From: an uncultured Selenomonadaceae bacterium | Lineage (GTDB): Bacteria > Bacillota > Negativicutes > Selenomonadales > Selenomonadaceae | Length of the DNA: 16,156 nt | Direction of reading: 5' to 3' | Assembly: GCA_905236325.1 (NCBI GenBank) | Contig: CAJOPJ010000126.1 | Span: 1 to 16,156, forward strand | Part shown: positions 6,710-13,493 of the stretch, piece after piece | How positions within the stretch are numbered: the stretch's first letter is position 1 | Layout: every line of letters begins with the position of its first letter | The notes under the pieces: generated by a model | What the model saw: the letters and a program-made list of their open reading frames with translations, nothing else | The model's database searches: none | What the model was told of the DNA's origin: nothing | Position numbers and translations under genes: made by a program

Positions 6710-7144
6710 ATGGAAATTTTAGTTGCGATAATTTTTGCAGGATTTTTAATTTCAATTTCGGCGACAGATTTAAAAACCATGATGATTTATGACAGAATTT
6801 TGTTGCCAATGGCGGCTGTTGGAATTTTATTTGACGCGCTTGGATTTTTAGTTTCAGTAGGCGAAGGTATTTTGTATTTTGCGCTGGGATTTATTTTGAT
6901 GTTTGCAATTTACATAATCAGTCGTGGCGGAATGGGCGGCGGCGATGTTAAATTTTGCGCAGTTTTAGGTTTGTGGTTGGGGAAAAATTTGTTGGCGGCA
7001 ATATTTTTAGCGTCAATGCTTGCTGCAATTTTTGCAGTGTTTTTGGCAATAAAAAACCGCGACTTGAAAAGTCAATTTCCATTTGGACCTTTTCTGTCGG
7101 CGGGCAGTTTTTTTATTTATTTCAGTCGAATTTTAGGTTCATAA
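6710..7144 (+). CDS. Minimal A24 prepilin peptidase (catalytic domain only)
   Basis: A 144-residue integral membrane aspartyl protease of the type IV prepilin peptidase family, which would cleave leader peptides of pilin-like proteins at the inner face of the cytoplasmic membrane. The catalytic aspartates are Asp20 (SATDLKTMMIYD) and Asp79 in the GxGD motif (MGGGDVKF). Four to five hydrophobic helices are apparent. The N-terminal zinc-binding, methyltransferase-containing region of PilD/ComC is absent, as in CpaA/TadV or archaeal-type enzymes. The frame is open from a TTG at 6683, but the Shine-Dalgarno GGAGGG (6701-6706) fixes ATG 6710. No pilin genes are in the window, so its substrate (type IV pili, competence or Tad pili) is unknown. 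Its last 23 bases overlap the tail of the opposite-strand exonuclease gene. Confidence 0.87.
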   Translation: MEILVAIIFAGFLISISATDLKTMMIYDRILLPMAAVGILFDALGFLVSVGEGILYFALGFILMFAIYIISRGGMGGGDVKFCAVLGLWLGKNLLAAIFLASMLAAIFAVFLAIKNRDLKSQFPFGPFLSAGSFFIYFSRILGS

Positions 7145-7775
7145 GTTCGGGATATAAGTCGCCGATAGATTCTGAAAGTTGTTTTGGATTCAGCATATCG
7201 ATAACCGGCTGCATTGTTTTTTTGAAGGCTGCGTCGTCCTGCATCAAAGTTAAAATTGCGGCGGTGTTTTCGGCATCGGCTAAGGCTGTGTGTTCAGTGC
7301 CTTGAAAGTCGCGATTCATTGCGCCAACTGCGTGCTTAAGTGCTAAATTGTTTGAAACACCAATGCGCTTGTCAAATTCATCTTGCAAGTCAATCCATTG
7401 CGCGGCAAGTCTTTTGACATCGAAGTCAGGTATTTTATAGGCGCATTCATTCTTGAGTTGTTTTATGTCTGAAGGACTCCAGGAATAAATTTTAAAATCC
7501 CAAGTGGCAATCCAGTCGAAAAAATTTTTGAATGCAGATTTAAAATTTTCTTTGTTGGCGACAGTGTCATTTGTTATGCCGGTAAGTTCTGTAATGTGTT
7601 TTGAAATTTTTCTGAACTCCGGCTTGACATAAAGTTGAAATTTATCGACAAGCTGATAGTTTTCATTTAATTTTACTGCGCCAAATTCAATAACTTCATC
7701 TTGCAAAAATTGTCGAACGTCCTTAAGTTTGCGGCTTATCGGATTCATTTCCAAATCAATAACTATATGAACCAT
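7122..7775 (-). CDS. DEDDh-family 3'-5' exonuclease
   Basis: A 217-residue RNase T/DnaQ-fold protein that should remove nucleotides from 3' ends of DNA or RNA using two metal ions. The DEDDh set is visible: Asp7 and Glu9 in VIDLEMN (Exo I), Asp103 in SWSPSD (Exo II), and His162 with Asp167 in GTEHTALADAENT (Exo III, the h subtype). The VIEFGAVKLNENY and KHITELTGIT segments are typical of KapD/ERI-1-like stand-alone exonucleases. The frame opens with an ATG at 7787, but that ATG overlaps the Shine-Dalgarno GGAGG (7781-7785), and ATG 7775 is five bases beyond it and adjoins the conserved core. Whether it acts on RNA or DNA cannot be told. It has its own promoter and no polymerase, helicase or other nuclease domain. 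Confidence 0.9.
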   Translation of the reverse strand: MVHIVIDLEMNPISRKLKDVRQFLQDEVIEFGAVKLNENYQLVDKFQLYVKPEFRKISKHITELTGITNDTVANKENFKSAFKNFFDWIATWDFKIYSWSPSDIKQLKNECAYKIPDFDVKRLAAQWIDLQDEFDKRIGVSNNLALKHAVGAMNRDFQGTEHTALADAENTAAILTLMQDDAAFKKTMQPVIDMLNPKQLSESIGDLYPELMNLKFD

Positions 7776-7805
7776 GCTATCCTCCATTGAAAAAACTTCG
7801 TCAGA

Positions 7806-7834
7806 ATTTTACTGCAGAATTAAATTTTATTCAA
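7806..7834 (-). promoter_or_regulatory. Sigma-A promoter for the exonuclease gene
   Basis: Read on the minus strand, TTGAAT (7834-7829) and TAAAAT (7811-7806) are separated by 17 bases. The predicted start near 7799 leaves a short leader to the ATG at 7775. It uses the same hexamers as the diguanylate cyclase promoter. Confidence 0.65.
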
Positions 7835-7863
7835 CTGCTTTTTCAGCAGGAATTTTTTATTTA

Positions 7864-7892
7864 GTGCAATAACAAATTTTTTATGATACAAT
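7864..7892 (+). promoter_or_regulatory. Candidate promoter for the XpaC-TelA operon
   Basis: TACAAT (7887-7892) lies 17 bases after GTGCAA (7864-7869); TATGAT (7882-7887) is an overlapping alternative -10. If used, transcription starts near 7899, downstream of the in-frame ATG at 7883. That supports the TTG start at 7913. Confidence 0.4.
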
Positions 7893-7912
7893 CTGCGCAG
7901 GGGGTGTCGAAG

Positions 7913-8863
7913 TTGGATTCAATTTTTTTGGTGGTTGCAACGGTCGTAATGACTGTGACTGTAATTTTTGGCGGAAAGGCTTTTTGGGATTGGCGTAAAA
8001 ATCGAACGCCGCAACTTGACTTGGAAGAACTTGAAGCTGAGCGTGCAGAATTTTTGCAGTCAAATTTTGACAAGGCAACTGCTGATTTTAAATATATTGA
8101 AGAAGCCAAGCAAAATATTTCAGACCGCGAACTTGCTGCGCAAGTAAAACGACTGCAAAAAGTTGCAAAAAATTTATTGACGCATTTGGAAAATCATCCG
8201 GACAGAATTTCATTAGCGTCAAAATTTATTGATTACTATCAAGATCGCGCAGTCAAAATTATTAAGCAGTATCAAGAATTGGAATCAACGCAGCTTTCAA
8301 CCGGCAAAGTTCAAGAACTTAAAGACAGAATGAAATTGACTTTGTCCGCCTTGCATGACGCATATTCAGATCAATTTGAACATATTTTGAACGATCAAAT
8401 TGTTTCCGCCGACGCAGAATTGACAGTTATGGAACAGCAACTTGACGCTGAAGGTATCAGGCGACAAACTGTTGATATTGGCGAAGTTGATGAATTTGGA
8501 AATGTCAGAATCGACACAGATTTATTAAATAATCCACTCGGCGGCGTCGATAGAAATATGGTTCCTGTAATGACTTCGCGGCGCAAGCGTAAGCGCGATA
8601 ATCAAATTACCGAAAGTCAGCAAAGTTTTCCTGAAGAAGAAAGACCGCAAATTGTTCAGCGCAAATTGATTCAATCTGCACTTGCGATTTTTTTAGGTTC
8701 AATCGGCGCACACAAATTCTATCAAGGCAAAACTTTTCAAGGCGTGTTGTATATTTTATTTTTCTGGACGACGCTGCCAACTTGGATTGGCTTTATTGAA
8801 GGCGTTAGATATTTATTTATGCCGGTGGAAGATTTTTATAATCAGTACATTGACAAAAAATAG
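7913..8863 (+). CDS. xpaC: XpaC-family protein with C-terminal TM2 domain
   Basis: A 316-residue membrane protein. An N-terminal helix (about 2-22, SIFLVVATVVMTVTVIFGG) is followed by a largely helical cytoplasmic region (about 35-185) matching XpaC, the family historically named for 5-bromo-4-chloroindolyl phosphate hydrolysis (KFIDYYQDRAVKIIKQYQELE; SALHDAYSDQFEHIL; VMEQQLDAEGI). A basic linker (RRKRKR) follows. The last 70 residues form a TM2 domain of two membrane helices (ALAIFLGSIGAHKFYQGK, then GVLYILFFWTTLPTWIGFIEG). True XpaC activity is not established. An ATG at 7883 is in frame but has no Shine-Dalgarno and lies in a likely -10; AGGGGGTG (7899-7906) is six bases before TTG 7913, which I prefer. 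The start is the least certain part. telA follows after 18 bases, as in the Bacillus xpaC-yaaN pair. Confidence 0.82.
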   Translation: MDSIFLVVATVVMTVTVIFGGKAFWDWRKNRTPQLDLEELEAERAEFLQSNFDKATADFKYIEEAKQNISDRELAAQVKRLQKVAKNLLTHLENHPDRISLASKFIDYYQDRAVKIIKQYQELESTQLSTGKVQELKDRMKLTLSALHDAYSDQFEHILNDQIVSADAELTVMEQQLDAEGIRRQTVDIGEVDEFGNVRIDTDLLNNPLGGVDRNMVPVMTSRRKRKRDNQITESQQSFPEEERPQIVQRKLIQSALAIFLGSIGAHKFYQGKTFQGVLYILFFWTTLPTWIGFIEGVRYLFMPVEDFYNQYIDKK

Positions 8864-8881
8864 TTAGGAGGAATTTTTTAA

Positions 8882-10051
8882 ATGGCAGAAATAAATTTAG
8901 ATGACTTGATGTCGGCAAAATCGGCAAGTTCAGAAAACAGTCAGGCAATAGTGCCGATTCAACCGGCTGTTGAAATTGAAAAAGTCACAAAGCAAGTTGA
9001 AACATTAACTCCGGCTGAAATTGAAAAAGTTCAATCAATCAAGGACAGCATTGACTTAATGGACTCAAGTACGCCACTGAATTATGGTGCACCTGCACAA
9101 AAAGAAATTGCACAGTTTTCGGACAGCATTTTAAATAAAGTTCGCGCTAAAGATTCAGGCGAAGTCGGAACATTGCTGAATGATTTAGTTAGCAAAGTCA
9201 AAGGCTTTGATGTCACTGAAAAAAAAGGCGGCTTTTTAAGCAGTCTGCCAATTATCGGCTCAATGGTCAGCAAGGCTGATAACATTATGCAAGGCTATGA
9301 AAAACTTTCCACGCAGGTTGAAAAAATTCAAGGCGGCTTAGAAAATTCAAAAATCAAACTCATGGAAGATGTTGTTATGTTCGATAAGTTGTATGAAAAA
9401 AATCTCAACTACTTCAAGGACTTGCAACTTTATATTCGTGCCGGCGAAGAAAAATTGGACGAAATGCGACAAATTACTTTGCCAAAATTAAAAGCGCAAG
9501 CCGCCGAAAAAAATGATCCAATGGCAATTCAGGTTGTAAATGATTTTGAACAAAGCGTTGACAGGTTTGAGAAAAAAATTCACGACCTCAAACTCAGCAA
9601 AACACTGGCAATTCAAACTGCGCCGCAAATCCGACTGATTCAAAACAATGACCGCGTCTTAATAGACAGAGTTCAGTCGGCAATTTATCACACAATACCG
9701 CTGTGGAAAAATCAAATGGTAATTGCGCTCGGTTTAACTCGGCAGAAAGAAGTTATCGAAATGCAACGCGCAGTCAGCGATGCAACTAATGACTTGCTGA
9801 AACGCAACGCCGAAATGCTTAAGCAAAATTCAGTCGAAACTGCAAGGGCAAATGAACGCGGCATTGTCGATATTGATACTGTTAAAAAAGTCAGTGAAGA
9901 TTTAATCACCACGATTGAGGAAACTATGCGTATTCAGCAGGAAGGCAGACAAAAACGCGCCGCCGCCGAAAAAGAACTTGTCGCAATTGAAGGCAAATTG
10001 AAAGACGCGCTTTTAAGAAACGCAAACAGAGCAGGAGGTACAGTTCAATGA
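8882..10051 (+). CDS. telA: TelA/KlaA-family toxic anion resistance protein
   Basis: A 389-residue cytoplasmic, mostly coiled-coil protein of the TelA family (Bacillus YaaN relative), linked to resistance to tellurite and cell-envelope stress; the biochemical activity is unknown. Family marks are the early SIDLMDSSTPLNYGAPAQKEIAQFSDSIL block, GEVGTLLNDLVSKVKGFD, the central VVMFDKLYEKNLNYFKDLQLYI and MRQITLPKLKAQA blocks, and the IYHTIPLWKNQMVIALGLTRQKE block. No membrane segment is present. The Shine-Dalgarno TAGGAGG (8865-8871) begins just after the xpaC stop, so the genes are translationally adjacent. The stop codon overlaps the next start (ATGA, 10048-10051). Length and motifs are normal. 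Confidence 0.93.
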   Translation: MAEINLDDLMSAKSASSENSQAIVPIQPAVEIEKVTKQVETLTPAEIEKVQSIKDSIDLMDSSTPLNYGAPAQKEIAQFSDSILNKVRAKDSGEVGTLLNDLVSKVKGFDVTEKKGGFLSSLPIIGSMVSKADNIMQGYEKLSTQVEKIQGGLENSKIKLMEDVVMFDKLYEKNLNYFKDLQLYIRAGEEKLDEMRQITLPKLKAQAAEKNDPMAIQVVNDFEQSVDRFEKKIHDLKLSKTLAIQTAPQIRLIQNNDRVLIDRVQSAIYHTIPLWKNQMVIALGLTRQKEVIEMQRAVSDATNDLLKRNAEMLKQNSVETARANERGIVDIDTVKKVSEDLITTIEETMRIQQEGRQKRAAAEKELVAIEGKLKDALLRNANRAGGTVQ

Positions 10052-10575
10052 AAAAAAATGAAGTAAATATTTTCGATTACGCAGGAGAAATTTGTAAGGC
10101 ATTGCCGCAAGGAATTTTGATTGTCAGTGAAGCTGAAGACTGCGTCAACGCTATGACAATCGGTTGGGGAACGGTTGGTATTGAATGGGGCGTGCCAATT
10201 TTTACTGCTTATATTCGCGAAAGCAGATTTACGCGCGAACTGCTCGACCGCACCGGCGAATTTACAATTTGCGTGCCACACGGCGAAAATAAAAATTCCA
10301 CGCAGGTAAAAAAAGCACTTGCGCTTTGTGGAAGTAAAAGCGGTCGCGATACAGACAAAATTGCCCAGTCAAAATTGACTTTGGTTGACGCTGATTTAAT
10401 TCAGCCGCCGGCAATTAAAGAGTTTCCACTTACTTTGGAATGTCGCGTTGTTTTTCAAGAACTTCAGCCGGTGAAAAATATTTCCGCACCGCTAAATAAA
10501 TTTTATCCTGAACCGCAAGACGCGCACATTGCTTACTATGGACAAATTTTGAAGGCTTATGTTATCGAAGATTAA
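10048..10575 (+). CDS. Flavin reductase-like (FMN-binding split-barrel) protein
   Basis: A 175-residue protein of the flavin reductase/flavoredoxin-like family, expected to bind FMN and transfer electrons between NAD(P)H or protein donors and acceptors in the cytoplasm. The N-terminal half has the typical GILIVSE, NAMTIGWGTVGIEWGVP and IRESRFTRELLDRTGEFTICVP blocks. The region from SGRDTDKI carries the family's usual gap and dimer-contact segment, ending in IAYYGQILKAYVIE. The start overlaps the telA stop by four bases with a well placed AGGAGG (10033-10038) inside telA, so translation is probably coupled. The physiological electron acceptor is unknown. Its pairing with a tellurite-resistance-type protein suggests, by inference only, a redox or stress role. 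Confidence 0.87.
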   Translation: MKKNEVNIFDYAGEICKALPQGILIVSEAEDCVNAMTIGWGTVGIEWGVPIFTAYIRESRFTRELLDRTGEFTICVPHGENKNSTQVKKALALCGSKSGRDTDKIAQSKLTLVDADLIQPPAIKEFPLTLECRVVFQELQPVKNISAPLNKFYPEPQDAHIAYYGQILKAYVIED

Positions 10576-10578
10576 ATC

Positions 10579-10607
10579 TTGACAAAAAAATTTTTTTAAG
10601 CTAAAAT
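10579..10607 (+). promoter_or_regulatory. Strong sigma-A promoter for tRNA-Ala
   Basis: A consensus TTGACA (10579-10584) and TAAAAT (10602-10607) are separated by 17 bases, starting only four bases after the flavin reductase stop codon. The predicted start near 10614 is about 7 bases before the mature tRNA. TTGACA is also the left arm of an inverted repeat whose right arm, TGTCAA, lies at 10608-10613. Confidence 0.88.
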
Positions 10608-10620
10608 TGTCAAAGTTTTT

Positions 10621-10696
10621 GGGGGCATAGCTCAGCTGGGAGAGCGTTTGACTGGCAGTCAAGAGGTCAGGGGTTCGATCCCCCTTGTCTCCACCA
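10621..10696 (+). tRNA. tRNA-Ala (anticodon GGC)
   Basis: A complete 76-base cloverleaf with encoded CCA. The acceptor stem pairs GGGGGCA with TGTCTCC and contains the G3-U70 wobble pair that is the alanine identity element. The D arm is GCTC...GAGC. The anticodon loop is CTGGCAG with anticodon GGC, reading GCC and GCU. The T arm is AGGGG-TTCGATC-CCCCT. It has its own promoter and shares the terminator downstream. Confidence 0.97.
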
Positions 10697-10720
10697 ATTT
10701 TGAAATTGAATTTTGAACAT

Positions 10721-10751
10721 AAAAAAAACCTCCGCTTGGGAGGTTTTTTTT
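10721..10751. terminator. Bidirectional terminator between tRNA-Ala and the glycosyltransferase gene
   Basis: Eight A bases plus CCTCC (10721-10733) pair with GGAGG plus eight T bases (10739-10751) around a 5-base loop. It is flanked by A and T runs, so it works in both directions: for the tRNA transcript on the plus strand and the glycosyltransferase gene on the minus strand, whose TAA stop overlaps the stem end. Confidence 0.93.
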
Positions 10752-11475
10752 ATTTTTTTGACGCGATAACTTTAAAAACAAATTTTGGCAAGGCAATCAA
10801 TCTGCCTGCGCGACTTGGTTGTAACATTGCGCGGAAAAGCCATTCCAACTTTGCCTTTTGCATCCAAAGTGGCGCACGCTTTACAACGCCTGCCATTACA
10901 TCGAAAGTTCCGCCAACGCCGATTGAAACAGGCACGCCGAGTTCCGCTTTGTGCGCAAAAAGCCATTTTTCCTGTTTAGGAACGCCAAGTGCGGCAAGTA
11001 AAATGTCAGGCTTGGCATTTTTTATTTGCGCGATTATTTCTGCTTCGTCCTCCGATTTAAAGTAGCCGTCACGCGTTCCTACAATTTCAATTCCGGGATA
11101 AAGTTCTTCAGCCTTCGATTTTGCTTTTTCAGCGATACCTGGCGATGCGCCGAATAAAAAAAACTTCAGCGACTTTTGCGGCGCAATTTTCATCAACTCC
11201 TGCACCAAGTCAAAACCTGCGACGCGTTCAGGCATTTTGTGACCTAAATAATTTGCTGCCCAAACTGTTCCTGCACCGTCAGCAACAACTAACTGCGCGG
11301 CGTTTAAAATATTTTTTAATTCAGCGTCGTGCGTTGCGTTGAGTAACATTTCTGCATTAGCAGTCGCCACGATTGAATTTTTATTTTCTGCAATTAAATT
11401 TTCCACGCGTTCAACTGCTTGAGGCATTGTTACTGAATCAACCTGAACGCCTAAAATTTCAACTCTGTCCGCCAT
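10750..11475 (-). CDS. WecG/TagA/CpsF-family glycosyltransferase
   Basis: A 241-residue GT26-family enzyme that should transfer a sugar, commonly N-acetylmannosamine or its uronate, from a UDP donor to a lipid-linked acceptor at the inner face of the membrane, for wall teichoic acid, enterobacterial common antigen or capsule. Visible motifs include ATANAEML (Thr38, Asn40), VVADGAGTVWAA (Asp66, matching the catalytic aspartate position of TagA), VAGFDL, FLFGASPGIAEKA, ALGVPKQEKW and IGVGGTFDVMAG. A basic, hydrophobic C-terminal tail fits membrane attachment. The open frame extends to 11607, but the Shine-Dalgarno AAAGGAGA sits correctly before ATG 11475 and homology begins there; the extension also crosses into the divergent neighbour. 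The exact sugar cannot be read. It is a single gene, with no glycan cluster beside it. Confidence 0.92.
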   Translation of the reverse strand: MADRVEILGVQVDSVTMPQAVERVENLIAENKNSIVATANAEMLLNATHDAELKNILNAAQLVVADGAGTVWAANYLGHKMPERVAGFDLVQELMKIAPQKSLKFFLFGASPGIAEKAKSKAEELYPGIEIVGTRDGYFKSEDEAEIIAQIKNAKPDILLAALGVPKQEKWLFAHKAELGVPVSIGVGGTFDVMAGVVKRAPLWMQKAKLEWLFRAMLQPSRAGRLIALPKFVFKVIASKK

Positions 11476-11510
11476 TAAAATTTCTCCTTTCTGCCAAAGA
11501 CAAAATGTAC

Positions 11511-11516
11511 TATAAT
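11511..11516 (+). promoter_or_regulatory. -10 element of overlapping divergent promoters
   Basis: A perfect TATAAT at 11511-11516 would start the hypothetical gene near 11523, but the matching -35 (TTTCTG, 11488-11493, 17 bases away) is weak. On the minus strand the same bases read ATTATAGT, which gives a TATAGT -10 candidate for the glycosyltransferase gene. The two genes therefore probably share one 71-base control region. Confidence 0.5.
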
Positions 11517-11546
11517 CTGCTGAAAATATTTTGAAGGAGTTGCAAA

Positions 11547-12200
11547 ATGAAAAACCGACAAAATGCACTTGAAGATCAAGCAAAAATTGCTTTTGAAAAA
11601 TTGCCACAAAAAATTTCCGACTTTGAGTTGGAAAAAATTTTTGCTGAGGACGACGATAAATTTTTTTATTTCGGCTACAACGACAAAAAAAATCACCGCG
11701 CGATTAAATCTTACTTCCATGAGGAAACTTCAGAATTTAAAGTGCGCGTGAAAATCGGCTTGAATGAATTTTGTTTGACTGAATTTTTTACAATGAAGTT
11801 TGAAAAATTTGTCGAACTTTTGCAGGAAAAATTGCCGCAAGTTATTAAAAATTTCGACGCTGAAATTTTGGATCCGATAATTGACAAAATAAATTTCGGC
11901 GCGTGGGAATTTGGAAAAAATCTGCCGAAAAATCTAGAAGGCTTTGAACTTTTCATAAGTCCGCAAAAAATTTTCCGCTACACAAACGGTTCATACATTT
12001 TGATAAATTATTCCGACTTTGAAAATCTCAACGACTTGACAATTTATTACAATGTTTATGTAGATAATTTTACAGGCGAAGCGCGAATTAAAAATTCTTC
12101 GCAGGTTATTTACAGTTTCGACGCAGAAAATTTGCAGGAACTTGAAACTAAATTGCAGGAAAATTTATCGACTGAACTTGCAAAAATCAAAGCGTCTTAA
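11547..12200 (+). CDS. Hypothetical protein, 217 residues
   Basis: I do not recognise this protein. It has a clear Shine-Dalgarno (GAAGGAG, 11533-11539) and a TATAAT upstream, and codon use like its neighbours, so it is very likely a real gene. It is acidic and lysine-rich, with no signal peptide, membrane helix or cysteine cluster. The second half (FELFISPQKIFRYTNGSYILINYSDF, in two parts) alternates aromatic and charged residues as in beta strands, and the last 30 residues look helical. A cytoplasmic mixed alpha/beta protein is my only structural guess. Its last 14 bases overlap the ispG tail on the other strand. Confidence 0.78.
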   Translation: MKNRQNALEDQAKIAFEKLPQKISDFELEKIFAEDDDKFFYFGYNDKKNHRAIKSYFHEETSEFKVRVKIGLNEFCLTEFFTMKFEKFVELLQEKLPQVIKNFDAEILDPIIDKINFGAWEFGKNLPKNLEGFELFISPQKIFRYTNGSYILINYSDFENLNDLTIYYNVYVDNFTGEARIKNSSQVIYSFDAENLQELETKLQENLSTELAKIKAS

Positions 12201-13251
12201 CTAAATTATCAATCTCTGCAAAAAGTTCGTCCACCAATTTATCTTCAGGAACACGGCGGACAATTTCGCCTTTGCGGAAAACAATTCCATTGCCATCTGA
12301 ACCTGCAATTCCAACATCAGCAGTACGCGCCTCGCCGGGACCATTCACAATACAGCCCATTACCGCCACTGTAATATTTTTTTTGACAGTGGCTAATTTT
12401 TTTTCAACTTGTTCAGCAATTTTTGGCAAGTCAATAGTTGTCCTGCCGCAAGTTGGACAAGCAATTAAAGTCGCGCCATAATCACGCAAGCCGAGCGATT
12501 TTAAAATTTCATTCGCAACTTTGACTTCTTCAACAGGATCGCCGGTCAAGGAAACTCGGATTGTGTCGCCAATTCCTTCAGCCAAGAGCGTGCCAATTCC
12601 AACTGCAGATTTTATCACGCCTGTATTTACAGTTCCTGCTTCAGTAATTCCCAAATGCAATGGATAATCTACTGAATTGCTAATCAACCTATAAGCCTTC
12701 AAAGTCAGTGGCACATCGTGCGCCTTGAGTGAAATTTTTATGTCAAAAAATTTTTCATCTTCCAAAATCTTAACATGTTCAAGCGCAGATTCAACCAAAG
12801 CTTCGGCAGTCGGTCCGCCATATTTTTGCAAAAGTTTTCGACTCAAAGAACCTGCATTAACGCCAATTCTAATTGGAATATTTTTTTCCTTTGCGGCAGC
12901 AACAACTTCACGAACATGCGCCGCGCCACCAATGTTGCCTGGATTTAATCTTAAAGCCGCAATGCCTTGATTGATTGATTCCAGCGCAAGTTTGTAGTCG
13001 AAGTGAATATCAGCAACCAGCGGCACATCAACAGCTGAAATTATGTTGCCAAGATTTTGCGCCGCGTCTATGTCAGGCACTGCAAGGCGTACAATATCGC
13101 AACCGGCGTCTTTAAGTCGCAAAATTTGTTCAACTGTTGATTTTGTATCGGCAGTTTTTGTATTTGTCATTGATTGAACGCTTATAGGTGCGCCGCCGCC
13201 AATTTTTACATTTCCAACTGAAATTTGTCTTGTAATTTTTCTGTCAAACAT
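12187..13251 (-). CDS. ispG: 4-hydroxy-3-methylbut-2-en-1-yl diphosphate synthase (flavodoxin)
   Basis: IspG (GcpE) converts methylerythritol cyclodiphosphate to HMBPP, the penultimate step of the MEP isoprenoid pathway, using a [4Fe-4S] cluster and reduced flavodoxin or ferredoxin; cytoplasmic. The 354 residues match the short bacterial form. The TIM-barrel half carries SVQSMTNT, AGCDIVRLAVPD, PLVADIHFDY and LRLNPGNIG. The cluster ligands are Cys265 and Cys268 (ACPTCGRT), Cys300 (MGCIVNGPGEA) and Glu307. ATG 13251 follows a Shine-Dalgarno GGAGGA (13261-13266 region) by about nine bases. It is a single gene, not linked here to dxr or rseP as it often is elsewhere in Firmicutes. Confidence 0.97.
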   Translation of the reverse strand: MFDRKITRQISVGNVKIGGGAPISVQSMTNTKTADTKSTVEQILRLKDAGCDIVRLAVPDIDAAQNLGNIISAVDVPLVADIHFDYKLALESINQGIAALRLNPGNIGGAAHVREVVAAAKEKNIPIRIGVNAGSLSRKLLQKYGGPTAEALVESALEHVKILEDEKFFDIKISLKAHDVPLTLKAYRLISNSVDYPLHLGITEAGTVNTGVIKSAVGIGTLLAEGIGDTIRVSLTGDPVEEVKVANEILKSLGLRDYGATLIACPTCGRTTIDLPKIAEQVEKKLATVKKNITVAVMGCIVNGPGEARTADVGIAGSDGNGIVFRKGEIVRRVPEDKLVDELFAEIDNLVKTL

Positions 13252-13284
13252 TTTTATTTTTCCTCCAAAATATTTTTGAAGTTG

Positions 13285-13313
13285 ACTTTAGCACGGCATT
13301 ATTTTTTTTTCAA
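13285..13313 (-). promoter_or_regulatory. Candidate sigma-A promoter for ispG
   Basis: Read on the minus strand, TTGAAA (13313-13308) and TAAAGT (13290-13285) are separated by 17 bases. The start would be near 13278, giving a leader of about 27 bases before the ATG at 13251. Confidence 0.5.
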
Positions 13314-13355
13314 GCTGTAAATTTTTACAAAAAAAATAAAAGCTGAAATTTAATT

Positions 13356-13382
13356 TAAGTTCAAATTTGCAAAAGTCGATAT
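13356..13382 (+). promoter_or_regulatory. Possible sigma-28-like promoter upstream of flgE
   Basis: TAAG (13356-13359) followed after 15 bases by GTCGATAT (13375-13382) resembles the flagellar sigma factor consensus TAAA-N15-GCCGATAT, with one mismatch in each element. It would give a leader of about 105 bases. A competing sigma-A reading is TTGACA (13441-13446) with a poor -10 (TGCCAT, 13464-13469). Confidence 0.35.
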
Positions 13383-13440
13383 ATTAAGCGTGATAAATAA
13401 AAAAACTAAGTTGGCATTTTTGATATAGGATAGAAATTTT

Positions 13441-13457
13441 TTGACAAGGACGGTCAA
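13441..13457. promoter_or_regulatory. Inverted repeat TTGAC-N7-GTCAA upstream of flgE
   Basis: TTGAC (13441-13445) and GTCAA (13453-13457) form a short inverted repeat about 20 bases before the flgE Shine-Dalgarno. It could be an operator or a weak leader hairpin. It also coincides with the TTGACA -35-like hexamer. Confidence 0.3.
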
Positions 13458-13493
13458 GTAATTTGCCATTTTGAAAAGGAGAAGTGATTTACT

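Noticed and set aside
7831..7860. Plus-strand terminator from CTGCT/AGCAG plus T-run
   Set aside because: The stem is only five bases, no plus-strand gene lies directly upstream, and the bases overlap the exonuclease promoter.
10621..10696. tRNA as an integration (att) site
   Set aside because: No integrase gene and no repeat of the tRNA 3' end elsewhere in the window.
10685..11065. 126-residue plus-strand frame over the glycosyltransferase gene
   Set aside because: Antisense to a conserved family gene and starting inside the tRNA 3' end and terminator.
10750..11607. Glycosyltransferase frame read from 11607 (285 residues)
   Set aside because: The extra 44 residues have no homology character, cross the divergent promoter and neighbour start, and a good Shine-Dalgarno precedes ATG 11475.
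13410..13430. Sigma-54 promoter suggested by TTGGCA upstream of flgE
   Set aside because: The -24 GG is followed by no GC at the required 10-base spacing.
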